64,000 nt of DNA, taken from Alistipes provencensis. Lineage in GTDB: Bacteria > Bacteroidota > Bacteroidia > Bacteroidales > Rikenellaceae. Shown piece by piece: positions 17,783 to 26,103 of this stretch (its first letter is position 1; each line of letters starts with the position of its first letter). The translations under genes and the position numbers were made by a program. The notes beneath the pieces were generated by a model, which had not been told where the DNA came from, did not search any database, and saw nothing but the letters and a program-made list of their open reading frames with translations. The stretch is from contig NZ_LT559262.1 in NCBI RefSeq assembly GCF_900083545.1, forward strand, positions 2,900,222 through 2,964,221. Direction: 5' to 3'.

Positions 17783-20005
17783 TTAGAGTACTGTAAATCG
17801 AACGGGACGGAGCCCTGCGGAGTTGCCGCCGATGAAGAGCTCGAACTCCCCGGGATCGGAGACGACGGAGCCGTCGGCCAGCACATATTCCAGCTCGGAG
17901 CGTGTGATGTCGAAAGTCACGTCGGTAGATTCGCCCTTCTTGAGGAAAATCTTCCGGAATCCTTTCAGCTCCTTCACCGGGCGGGTGATCTGCGCCTTGA
18001 GGTCGCGGATGTAGAGCTGCACGACCTCTTCGCCGTCGTAGTCGCCCGCATTGGTTACTTTTACCGTCGCCGTGATCGTGCCGTCGGCGGCCATCCGGTC
18101 GCTGCTGAGCGTCGGCTCGCCGTATTCGAAGCGCGTGTAGCTGAGTCCGTAGCCGAACGGATAGAGCGCATCGACCGGGGCGTCGATGTAGTGCATCACA
18201 TAACGCTGATTGGGCTCGAACGGGCGCCCCGTGTGCTTGTGGTTGTAGTAAACCGGGATTTGGCCGACGTTGTAGGGGAACGACATGACCAGTTTGCCCG
18301 AGGGGTTGTATTTGCCGAACAGCACGTCGGCGACGGCGTTTCCGGCCTCGGTGCCCAGAAACCAGGTCTCGACGATCGTCTCGATATTCTCCTTCTCCCA
18401 CGCCAGCGTCAGCGGCCGGCCATTGCTCAGCAGCAGGACGACGGGTTTTCCGGTCTTTTTGAGCTCTTTCAGCAGCTCCTGCTGGACGCCCGGCAGACCC
18501 AGCTCCGAGCGGCAGTAGCCCTCGCCGCTCATGTCGGCGCTCTCGCCCAGACAGGCGATCACCACGTCGGCGTTGCGCGCAACGCCGACGGCCGCCGCAA
18601 AACCGCTCCGGTCGCCGCCCGTCACGTCGCAGCCCTTGGCGTAGGTGATCCGCGTGCCGGCTCCGGCGGTTTTCTCGATGCCCCGGAGGATCGTCACGAC
18701 CTCCTTCGGGTCGCCTTTGGCCCGCCATTCGCCCAGCATGTCCACCGGGCTGTCGGCCAGCGGCCCGACGACGGCGATGGAGCGGGGTTTGCCGAGAGGC
18801 AGCACCGATTTGCGGTTTTCCAGCAGCACGATCGACTTGCGGGCCATGTCGCGGGCCGCTTCACGGTGCGCCGCCGAGAGGGTCACCTCCTTTTCGCGCT
18901 GTTCGTCGCAGTAGCGGTAGGGATCGTCGAAGAGTCCCAATTCGTATTTCAGCCGGAGGATGCGGCGGACCGAGCGGTCGATCTCCTTTTCGGAGACCTT
19001 GCCCTCCCTCACCAGCTCTTCGAGCGAACTCGGATAGCAGTCGCCCTCCATGTCGATGTCGCACTCGTTCTTCACGGCCAGCAGTGCGGCCTGTTTCTTG
19101 TCCTCGGCGACGCCGTGGGGAATCATCTCGGCCACGGAACCCCAGTCGGAGACGATGACGCCGTCCCAGCCCCACTCGCCGCGCAGTATCTGCTTCACGA
19201 GGAATCGGTTGCCGGTCGCCGGGACGCCCGAGAGTTCGTTGAACGAGTTCATGAAAGTCGCGGCACCCGCGTCTGCGGCGGCTTTGAACGGCGGCAGGTA
19301 GAGTTCGCGCAGCCGCTGGTCGGAGATGTCCACCGTATTGTAGTCGCGGCCGCCCTCGGAGGCTCCGTAGCCTGCGAAATGCTTCGCGCAGGCGAGGATG
19401 GTGTTCGGCGCCGAGAGGTCGTCGCCCTGAAATCCCCGGACACGGGCCCGGGCGATGTGCGACCCGAGGTAGGGGTCCTCCCCCGCTCCCTCCATGACGC
19501 GGCCCCAGCGGGGATCGCGTGCGATGTCGACCATCGGGGCGAAAGTCCATTGCAGACCCGCTGCCGAGGCTTCGACGGCGGCCATCCGGGCCGAGGCTTC
19601 GATGGCCGACATGTCCCACGAACAGCTCTCGGCCAGAGGCACGGGCGAAATGGTCTTGTAACCGTGGATCACGTCCAGCGCGAAGATCAGGGGAATGCCC
19701 AGCCGGGTCTCCTCGACGGCGATCCGCTGGAGTTCCCGTGTCGTGGCGGCTCCCGTGACGTTGAGCACGGTTCCGATCTTTCCTTCGCGGACGCGCCCTT
19801 CGAGTGACGAGTACTGTTTCAGGACGCCGGTGGGGTTACTCTGGCCCGAGACCTGATTCATCTGGCCGATCTTCTCGGCGAGCGTCATGCGGCCCATGAG
19901 CCGATCGATCTCCTTGTCGTAATTCCGGCCGGGGGACTTGTCGCCTCCGCAGCCTGCGACCGCCAGACAGCAGCCGAGCCATAAAATTCTGTAGGGTTTC
20001 ATCAT
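17783..20005 (-). CDS. bglX: Glycoside hydrolase family 3 lipoprotein (BglX-like beta-glucosidase)
   Basis: The 740-residue product starting MMKPYRILWLGCCLAVAGCGG has a lipobox at about Cys-19; the open frame runs up to 20068, but the extra N-terminus would bury the signal peptide. GH3 N-terminal barrel (about 30-370) contains KHFAGYGASEGGRDYNT and the nucleophile Asp-287 in VIVSDWGS. The (alpha/beta) sandwich (about 400-620) contains GEGYCRSELGLPGVQ, which should hold the acid/base Glu, and the fibronectin-III-like domain ends the protein (VTNAGDYDGEEVVQLYIRD). It removes terminal beta-linked glucose or a similar sugar from oligosaccharides. A weak -7-like box (TATCTTTA, 20056-20063) lies upstream. 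Confidence 0.94.
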   Translation of the reverse strand: MMKPYRILWLGCCLAVAGCGGDKSPGRNYDKEIDRLMGRMTLAEKIGQMNQVSGQSNPTGVLKQYSSLEGRVREGKIGTVLNVTGAATTRELQRIAVEETRLGIPLIFALDVIHGYKTISPVPLAESCSWDMSAIEASARMAAVEASAAGLQWTFAPMVDIARDPRWGRVMEGAGEDPYLGSHIARARVRGFQGDDLSAPNTILACAKHFAGYGASEGGRDYNTVDISDQRLRELYLPPFKAAADAGAATFMNSFNELSGVPATGNRFLVKQILRGEWGWDGVIVSDWGSVAEMIPHGVAEDKKQAALLAVKNECDIDMEGDCYPSSLEELVREGKVSEKEIDRSVRRILRLKYELGLFDDPYRYCDEQREKEVTLSAAHREAARDMARKSIVLLENRKSVLPLGKPRSIAVVGPLADSPVDMLGEWRAKGDPKEVVTILRGIEKTAGAGTRITYAKGCDVTGGDRSGFAAAVGVARNADVVIACLGESADMSGEGYCRSELGLPGVQQELLKELKKTGKPVVLLLSNGRPLTLAWEKENIETIVETWFLGTEAGNAVADVLFGKYNPSGKLVMSFPYNVGQIPVYYNHKHTGRPFEPNQRYVMHYIDAPVDALYPFGYGLSYTRFEYGEPTLSSDRMAADGTITATVKVTNAGDYDGEEVVQLYIRDLKAQITRPVKELKGFRKIFLKKGESTDVTFDITRSELEYVLADGSVVSDPGEFELFIGGNSAGLRPVRFTVL

Positions 20006-20098
20006 TCGGTATGTATTGTTCGTTAAATTTCCTATTCCGGGAAAGGTCCGGCGGATAAAGATACGCATTTTTGCCGGAATAGACCACGGTTGTGGGGA

Positions 20099-20653
20099 TT
20101 AACGGATGCCCAGCAGGAACAACAGCAGGGGCGAATAGTTTTTCAGCACCGCGCGGAGCTTGCGGTAGGCAATGGCCATCTGGCTTTCCACGGTGTTGAC
20201 CGAGATGCCGAGCGTCCGGGCGATCTCATATTGTTTCCGGCCTTCGAGCTTGCTCATGACGAAGATTTGCCGGCAGCGTTCCGGCAGCGCGGAGAGTGCT
20301 TCATTGAGCATCCGTTCCAGTTCCTCGGCAGAGGAGACGTCGTCGAAAGCGGTGAGGGCTTCGTAATTGAGCTGCAGAGTCAGACGGTATTCCCGGGTGA
20401 TATGCTCTTCGGCCCGCAGGGAGACGCTCCGGCGGCGCAGAAAGTCGATGCTCCGGTTCTTGACGGCCAGATAGAGGTAGGCGAACAAGTTGGCCGAATC
20501 CTGCATCCGGTCCCAGTTGCCCCACAGTTCGAGGAAAACATCCTGCACGATGTTCTCGGCATCCTCCGCCAACACGACATATTCCCGTGCGAAACGTTTC
20601 ATACGGGCGTAGTAAGTGATGTAGATGTGCGAAAAATCTTTCCGGTCCGACAT
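20099..20653 (-). CDS. ECF RNA polymerase sigma factor (FecI-like)
   Basis: The 184-residue sigma factor has region 2 (about 8-75; LAEDAENIVQDVFLELWGNW, then AYLYLAVKNRSIDFLRRR) and region 4 (about 115-170; LPERCRQIFVMSKLEGRKQYEIARTLGISVNTVESQMAIAYRKLR). ATG 20653 is preferred over 20698 because the promoter at 20700-20730 would start transcription after the upstream ATG. Such factors switch on SusC/SusD operons when released by a FecR anti-sigma. A complete sigma factor usually lies next to fecR; here it is 12 kb away behind the SusC/D genes, while the copy next to fecR is broken. Its pairing with the FecR at 32468-33457 is inferred. Confidence 0.92.
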   Translation of the reverse strand: MSDRKDFSHIYITYYARMKRFAREYVVLAEDAENIVQDVFLELWGNWDRMQDSANLFAYLYLAVKNRSIDFLRRRSVSLRAEEHITREYRLTLQLNYEALTAFDDVSSAEELERMLNEALSALPERCRQIFVMSKLEGRKQYEIARTLGISVNTVESQMAIAYRKLRAVLKNYSPLLLFLLGIR

Positions 20654-20699
20654 GGATTTCTCTCGAATAATAACGGGCGCAATCAGTTCTATCTCCATC

Positions 20700-20730
20700 C
20701 AAATATACGAAATTTAGGTTTGCCGCCAAT
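20700..20730 (-). promoter_or_regulatory. Promoter of the ECF sigma gene
   Basis: On the minus strand TATATTTG (20707-20700) is preceded, after exactly 19 bases, by ATTG (20730-20727). This matches the Bacteroidetes pattern TTTG-N19-TAnnTTTG with one mismatch. Transcription would start near 20693, supporting translation from ATG 20653. Confidence 0.65.
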
Positions 20731-20738
20731 CCAAAAAG

Positions 20739-21060
20739 TCAAATTCGGGCAATTCCCCGAAATGTCAGACGTCTTTCCTCTCCGGCGCGGCAGGCGACGG
20801 ATACAGGTTCCCGGCCCGGAATGCACAGCAGAAGCGGGCTGTCTGCGGCGCTGCAAAGCGTCACTTCGCACACCTGACCGTTCCGCCACCGACAGCCGAC
20901 CGTGACGTTGCCGCGGGCTTTCAGACCCCGGTATTCTCCGTCCGCCCAAGCTGCGGGCTGTGCCGTCGTACCACAGCGTCAGGCTGTCGTGCTGCGGGTC
21001 GTGTGTGCGACAGCCGACCGTCAGCAATGTTATTGCCGCAAGGATGGTCCGGAGTTTCAT
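20739..21060 (-). pseudogene. Collapsed GH95 (alpha-fucosidase-like) gene: N- and C-termini joined out of frame
   Basis: The frame from ATG 21060 gives a lipoprotein signal (MKLRTILAAITLLTVGC) and HDSLTLWYDGTA, which resembles the start of GH95 enzymes (LxLWYDxPA). Immediately after, sense coding continues in another frame: AQPAAWADGEYRGLKARGNV, then TVGCRWRNGQVCEVTLCSAA to a TGA at 20739. That resembles the C-terminal domain of GH95 (AWxDGxxxGLxARG..V...W..G). So about 35 N-terminal and 75 C-terminal residues survive and some 650-700 central residues, including the whole catalytic barrel, are missing. This is read as an internal deletion. Loss of this activity implies that fucosyl side chains are no longer removed by this locus. 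Confidence 0.7.
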
Positions 21061-21070
21061 GGTCGTGCCG

Positions 21071-22678
21071 TTATTCCAATTGTACCTCGCCCAAAGGGAT
21101 CAGTCCGTCGGGTGTGAGGTGTTTTTCGCCCAGCCCCACTTCGATTCTCCGGTCGAGGTGTCGGTCGTAAAGTTCGATGCAGAGCCGGTATTTCCCCGGG
21201 GGGCAGGTGTCCGGAATGTCATAGACATATTCTTCGGTCCGGGCTTCGCCGGGCATCCAGCGGAGGTTGTCCGCATCGACAGTCAGTACCGTACTGTTTT
21301 CGCTGCCGGTCAGGTGCAGGCGCAGGACGAAGGGGTTGTAAGCGGGTGCGACTCCTTGGTTGAGCCAGCGTACGGCGAGTTTGTTCCCCGTTCTTCCGAC
21401 TGTGGGCTGCCACGTTGCCGAGACCGGGAAATACCAGTAACCCGCACGGTTGGCCAGATGCACCGAAAGGTCGGGATTGTCGGCGAACCACTCGCTGAGA
21501 TAACCGTGGTACCCGATGTAGGAGGCATGCGCCACTTCCATCGATTTCTCGAAGAATACCGCCCCCGAGTAGCCGTAGCGGTTGACGCCTTCGCCGTTTT
21601 GCCCGAACCAATGCCCCTCGCGTTTGGCATAGGAGTAGTGCTCCAGTTCGTAGATCACGGGGCGGTCGGGATACATTATTTCGAACAGGTAAGGGCGGGT
21701 CACCGACCAGTTCCCGGTTGAGGTCTGCATGTAGTAATCCACCAGAAAACTGTCGCTGCGGAAAGCCACGCCCTTGCGGCGGCAGTATTCGGCCAGATCG
21801 AGGATGCGTCCGTTGCCCTCCCTCGCACCGTCGAACGGCTCCTTGAGGTAGCAGAAAAGTCCTTCGACCGCTACGAGGAGCGAATGACGGTAGTATTTGC
21901 AGTAGAGGTCGATGTGTTTCTTGATCACCTCGTTGGAGGTTTCCTGCCGGGTCGAGAAATGGGTGTGTCCCTCGCCCCAGTCCCCGACCGAACCCATGTC
22001 GACATAGCGGAGCCACGGTTTGCCGTCGTAACGCGCGGCAAAGGCCCGGTGGAAGTTCTCCAGCTTGGTCAGAAAGATGGAATCGCCGTAGTCCGGCGAC
22101 CACGAGTGTGCCGAGCCGTTATAACCGGCCGGGAGGTCTGTCCCGGTGGCCCCGGCATCGCGCACCCACTTGGGCGTCGCATAGTTGATCCCGTCGACGC
22201 ACTGCCCCACGGCTCCCGGACAGCTACCCGTCTCGCGGCAGGTGATGCGGAATGAAATGCCGTAGCCGAGCGGTACATATTTGTTCACCACTTCGTCGAT
22301 CAGGCTCCAGTCGAAATGCCCCTCCTCGGGTTCGAGATAGCTCCACGCCAGACGCAGATAAAGGTGGTCCATGCCCGGGAACTTCTCCAGCAGAGCGAAC
22401 TCTCCGGGACGCAGGGCGTCGTCCTCGCCGATCCCGTCGCCGCCGATGCCATAGGCCCACACGCCGTTGTCGTAGTAGTGGTGGTACCACCCTTTGTAGG
22501 GGTTTTCCAGCAGGCGCGATTCGTCCCACAGGTATTCGTAACTGCGGTACATCATTCCTTCGGCCGCCGGTTGCAGGGCCGCTCCGGAGGGGGCTCCGGC
22601 CATGGCGGCCCTGCATGCGAGCGCCGCCAGCAACAAGGCTGTCGGTTTGGGAAAGTATCTCACGGCATCAGATTTCAA
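21071..22678 (-). CDS. Secreted DUF4832-type protein, TIM-barrel glycosidase-like (function unknown)
   Basis: The 535-residue product has an N-terminal signal (KPTALLLAALACRAAMAGAPS). Residues about 40-380 look like a TIM barrel of the GH-A kind (NPYKGWYHHYYDNG; HLYLRLAWSYLEPEEGHFDWSLIDEV; YVDMGSVGDWGEGHTHFS; ELEHYSYAKREGHWFG), and about 390-535 form a beta-sandwich as in DUF4832 (GNKLAVRWLNQGVAPAYNPFVLRLHL). No EC activity is assigned to this family to my knowledge. The Glu residues in DWGEGH and YELEHY are candidate catalytic residues. It overlaps the preceding DUF4874/DUF4832 gene by 11 bases, so the two are co-expressed with the SusC/D system. Confidence 0.8.
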   Translation of the reverse strand: MKSDAVRYFPKPTALLLAALACRAAMAGAPSGAALQPAAEGMMYRSYEYLWDESRLLENPYKGWYHHYYDNGVWAYGIGGDGIGEDDALRPGEFALLEKFPGMDHLYLRLAWSYLEPEEGHFDWSLIDEVVNKYVPLGYGISFRITCRETGSCPGAVGQCVDGINYATPKWVRDAGATGTDLPAGYNGSAHSWSPDYGDSIFLTKLENFHRAFAARYDGKPWLRYVDMGSVGDWGEGHTHFSTRQETSNEVIKKHIDLYCKYYRHSLLVAVEGLFCYLKEPFDGAREGNGRILDLAEYCRRKGVAFRSDSFLVDYYMQTSTGNWSVTRPYLFEIMYPDRPVIYELEHYSYAKREGHWFGQNGEGVNRYGYSGAVFFEKSMEVAHASYIGYHGYLSEWFADNPDLSVHLANRAGYWYFPVSATWQPTVGRTGNKLAVRWLNQGVAPAYNPFVLRLHLTGSENSTVLTVDADNLRWMPGEARTEEYVYDIPDTCPPGKYRLCIELYDRHLDRRIEVGLGEKHLTPDGLIPLGEVQLE

Positions 22679-24194
22679 CGGTTCCCACGATGTTCACGCG
22701 GCGCATCTCCCCGGCGTCGGTCCAGTGTTCGGCCAGCGGCCCCGGAGCCCACAGCAGGTCGTAGTCCCCGCCGCGGCCCTCGTTCAGCGGATCGGGCATC
22801 CAGATGCCGACCTTGTAGCTGCCGGAGAGTCCGGCGGCGGGAACTGAAGCCGAGATGGTGTGTTGCAGGGGTGTGTAGTTGCCCGAAGCGGGATCATAAG
22901 GCTGCCAGCCGAGCGGATCGACATCGGTCAGTTCCGTCGCGGAAGCAATCGTTCCATCGGTTCCGATAAGCACAAGGAAGACCTTGCGCGGGTTCAGCGG
23001 AGCGGCGAATCCGGTGTTGGTCAGCGTGATGTCGCAGCGGATGCTGCCTCCGGAGACGGAAATTCCGACTGATTTCGCGTTGATGCGGTAGCCGAGGTGG
23101 TCGCGCACGAACTCGTAGAAGGAGCGGTTGACGACGTTCTCGCCCTGCTGGAAATAGGTTTCGTCATAGAGCATGTTGTTGGCGTCGAGCAATGCGGGAT
23201 AGACTTTCTGCACCTTCCAGTTCTGGATGTTGAGTTCGTAGTTCTGGGTGATGTCGAAAGCCGAGAAGTGCTGGTCGCGCAGGATGACCATGACTTTCGA
23301 GATATCCATGATCTGCACGAATCCGTATTCGTCTTCGACATAGGGAATCTCTCCGGTCATATAGAAGTGCGGCGACTGCTCTTTCATGCGGTTGTACTCC
23401 TCGCCGGGCATGCTCATCTTGTCGATGGGGTCCATGCCGGCCGTGAAGAAGTCGCTGTGGATGCCGATGCGCGGGTAGTCGGACGTGTTCCGGAGCGCCA
23501 GCGCATCTTTCCGGGCGAGTTCGCGCACCTGCACGCCGCGTGGCGCCGGGAAGATTTCGAGCAGGCCGTTCACCACGTCGTCCTTGATCTGCTGGTCGTT
23601 GTCCGTCAGCGGTGACGAGTGCCATTCGCCCCATGCCCCGAGGAACCCGGCCTGCATCGTGGCGACGAGTCCCGTGTTCGCCTCCAGCAGCGGTTTGAGC
23701 TGTTCGAGGTGGCGGCGGATGGTTTCCGGTTTGTCGAGTCGGTTGTTCACATACATGTCGTCGTTGTAGGCGAAGCGCAGGATCACCTTGAATCCGCCGG
23801 CCCGCACGATGTCGAACGCCTTTTGGATGTTGTCCAGCGCCGACTGCGGCAGGTCCGAACCGGACCACTGTTTGAGGTAGATGTAGAGTTGGATCAGCCG
23901 CGAACTGCCGTCGTACCCCCAGCGGCCGACCAGTTCGGGAATGCTGAACAGCGCCTCGGTCTCGGGGTCGGCGACGGAGCCGTTGTCCAGCAGCGTCTTG
24001 TGGGCATAATAGGCGTATTCGAGGTGGTAGCCTCGTTCGGGGTTGGCCAGCGCCTCGACCGGCTTGATGGGACCGGGAGGCGGCGAGGGCGGCAACGTCT
24101 CCCTGATGAAGGGCGGCGGGTCGATCATGTTCTCGCACGCGGAAACCGTAACGGCCGCGGCGGCCAGCAACGTTATTTTCAGGAATGTCTTCAT
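22668..24194 (-). CDS. DUF4874/DUF4832 lipoprotein, TIM-barrel glycosidase-like
   Basis: The start at 24194 gives a lipoprotein signal (MKTFLKITLLAAAAVTVSAC). The frame continues 508 residues: a proline-rich linker (RETLPPSPPPGPIKPVE), a DUF4874-like barrel half (NPERGYHLEYAYYAHKTL; LIQLYIYLKQWSGSDLPQSAL; FKVILRFAYNDDM; ATMQAGFLGAWGEWHSSPLTD), and a DUF4832-like second half ending in SYKVGIWMPDPLNEGRGGDYDLLWAPGP. The GAWGEWHSS segment resembles the DWGEGH segment of the next gene. An earlier ATG at 24224 overlaps the preceding stop as ATGA and could be used, but it would lengthen the signal region. Cell-surface carbohydrate binding or cleavage is likely; activity is unknown. Confidence 0.82.
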   Translation of the reverse strand: MKTFLKITLLAAAAVTVSACENMIDPPPFIRETLPPSPPPGPIKPVEALANPERGYHLEYAYYAHKTLLDNGSVADPETEALFSIPELVGRWGYDGSSRLIQLYIYLKQWSGSDLPQSALDNIQKAFDIVRAGGFKVILRFAYNDDMYVNNRLDKPETIRRHLEQLKPLLEANTGLVATMQAGFLGAWGEWHSSPLTDNDQQIKDDVVNGLLEIFPAPRGVQVRELARKDALALRNTSDYPRIGIHSDFFTAGMDPIDKMSMPGEEYNRMKEQSPHFYMTGEIPYVEDEYGFVQIMDISKVMVILRDQHFSAFDITQNYELNIQNWKVQKVYPALLDANNMLYDETYFQQGENVVNRSFYEFVRDHLGYRINAKSVGISVSGGSIRCDITLTNTGFAAPLNPRKVFLVLIGTDGTIASATELTDVDPLGWQPYDPASGNYTPLQHTISASVPAAGLSGSYKVGIWMPDPLNEGRGGDYDLLWAPGPLAEHWTDAGEMRRVNIVGTVEI

Positions 24195-24220
24195 CGTCGT
24201 GTGTTTTTTGAGGGTTCCGG

Positions 24221-26068
24221 TCATCGTCCCTTGTAGATCAGGCGTGCAGGGGCCAGCGAGTTGGCCGAACCCCACCAGCCCGAGGCACCTTCGGCGCTGT
24301 AAGGCGGTTCGCCGGCCGACCAGTAGTAGAAGAACTTGCCGTTCTGGGAGGCGTCGCCCTGATAGTCGTAGACGTAGAACATCTCGTGGGCGGAATTTCC
24401 TTCTCCGCTGAAGTCGGTGCCCCAGTTGAAATAGACGTAGGTGTTGTATCCGTAGTAGAAGCGTCCGTTGGGGCCCATGTTCATCTGCCATGTGTTCCAC
24501 TCTTCGCGGGCGGGCGACCATTGGTAGTCGAATGTCGGCGTGCCGTGCTCGTCGGCGGCATAACGGTCGTAATCCTTTATGACGTAGCATCCACCGCCCT
24601 CAGCAGCTTGTCCTGCGGCGTCGAAAAGGGCTTTCCATTCGGCGAGCGTCGGCAGTTTCCACGCTCCGGAGGAGAGGTAACCGGCCGTCGATGCCGAGCA
24701 GCGATAGTACATCGTCTTCAGATCGAGGAAATATTGCGGGATCACCTTTGCATTCGCGGCTCCTGCGGCCTGTCCTTCGTAGGTACGGCCCGGGCCGGCG
24801 AATTGGTTGAACTCATTGCCCGAATCTTCGGTCACACGGGTCAGGTCCTGACCGTCGGCGGAGTACGATGTGCGCAGGTCGTCGGCCAGCCAGACGGCCT
24901 CGTAGCCCGCGGCTTTGATGACGGCGACGCGGTAGACGTTGACCTCCTGTCCGTTGTTGCGCTTGTCGACGAAAACCATCATGCCCCTCAGCGAGAAGGT
25001 CCCCGGTTCGTCGGCCATCCACTTTCCGTCGGCCTTGACATTCCAGTACAGCGGGTTCGGCAGGTAGCGGCGGAGTCCGAAGGCATCGGGTTCAATCAGC
25101 AGTTCCTGCAGTTCGGTGTGGGTGAACGACCGGGTATTTGTCGTCAGTCCTGTCACCGGGATGGGGGCGGACATGTCGGCGTTGGCGCTGAATACGAGTT
25201 CGTAGGAGGAGGCACCGTTGTCGGCCCATTCGAAGACGACGGGTGTCGGAGCCTCTCCGCCGTCGGGCGTGTATGTCAGCATGATCGAGGCATCCTTTTC
25301 CGGCCGGACGAGGCTCAGAGCGATTCGTTGGGCGCGGATGCTCCGCACTTGCGTTCCGACCTCTTCGTGTCCTTCGGCCGGGAGGACGCTCCAATAGACG
25401 GTCTTTTCTTCTCCTGCTCTCAGCCCTATCTGCGCCAGCACGGCGTCGAAGGCATCGACGGAGGCGTATTTGAGCGATTTCAGGTCGCCCGCGTCGACCG
25501 AAACGGGGTCGGTCAGCTCCTGCGACAGGGAGAACAGCACGCTACACTGTGTAACCTCGGCCGGTTTCGACCAAGAGAACTCTACGGTCAGTGTCTTATC
25601 ATTGAGGTCCATCGGGGCGTTGTCGGCCGGCGACAGCAGTGCGATCACGGCGGCCTGCGTCTCCGTCCGGGTCAGGTCGATGACCCGGACCTGTGTCTTC
25701 ACCGGCTTCGAATCCGCCGGGGTCACGCTCCAGTAGATCTTGCGCTGTTCACCGTCTCCGATTCCGAGCGCTGCGGCCGCGGTGTCGAAATCCGTCGCCG
25801 TGAGGTAGAAGGGATTGCCTTTCATGGTGAAGGTCTGCGGGTCGGTTAATTCTTCGGAGAGACTCAGCACGAGCCTGTAGTCGGCGATGCCGTCGACGGC
25901 TGTCCAGCCGAAGGTGGTCGAGGCTCCTGCGGCGAGATTTACACGGGCGTTGTCGGCGGGATTGGTCAGGGCGACGGTCGGGACGGCGGCTTCGTCGTCC
26001 CCGTCCGAACTGCATGACCACCCCGTGAAGGTGGCAAGGGCTGCCAACAGAATGATATGGTGTTTCAT
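24221..26068 (-). CDS. SusE/SusF-like surface lipoprotein with C-terminal FISUMP-type domain
   Basis: The 615-residue lipoprotein (MKHHIILLAALATFTGWSC) has three consecutive immunoglobulin-like SusE repeats, each marked by ALxxPADNAxxxL, a FxWxxxxxxxxYxLxxSxxxxLTDP strand and a YWSVxPAxG strand (about 28-130, 135-240, 245-360). The C-terminal half (about 370-615) contains VYRVAVIKAAGYEAVWLADDLR and GAWKLPTLAEWKALFDAAGQ, which resemble the FISUMP-type (Fibrobacter succinogenes paralogous) domain. The protein probably sits on the cell surface and binds glycan for SusC/D. The fusion of SusE repeats to FISUMP is the notable part. Substrate unknown. Confidence 0.85.
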   Translation of the reverse strand: MKHHIILLAALATFTGWSCSSDGDDEAAVPTVALTNPADNARVNLAAGASTTFGWTAVDGIADYRLVLSLSEELTDPQTFTMKGNPFYLTATDFDTAAAALGIGDGEQRKIYWSVTPADSKPVKTQVRVIDLTRTETQAAVIALLSPADNAPMDLNDKTLTVEFSWSKPAEVTQCSVLFSLSQELTDPVSVDAGDLKSLKYASVDAFDAVLAQIGLRAGEEKTVYWSVLPAEGHEEVGTQVRSIRAQRIALSLVRPEKDASIMLTYTPDGGEAPTPVVFEWADNGASSYELVFSANADMSAPIPVTGLTTNTRSFTHTELQELLIEPDAFGLRRYLPNPLYWNVKADGKWMADEPGTFSLRGMMVFVDKRNNGQEVNVYRVAVIKAAGYEAVWLADDLRTSYSADGQDLTRVTEDSGNEFNQFAGPGRTYEGQAAGAANAKVIPQYFLDLKTMYYRCSASTAGYLSSGAWKLPTLAEWKALFDAAGQAAEGGGCYVIKDYDRYAADEHGTPTFDYQWSPAREEWNTWQMNMGPNGRFYYGYNTYVYFNWGTDFSGEGNSAHEMFYVYDYQGDASQNGKFFYYWSAGEPPYSAEGASGWWGSANSLAPARLIYKGR

Positions 26069-26103
26069 TGTGGTTTGAAGTTTGGTTATCGGGTTGTCGT
26101 TTT

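Noticed and set aside
14256..17786. A plus-strand open frame of over 1100 codons across the response regulator and GH97
   Set aside because: It is antisense to two clear genes; the composition (His/Arg/Val/Asp/Gln-rich) is typical of shadows in GC-rich coding DNA.
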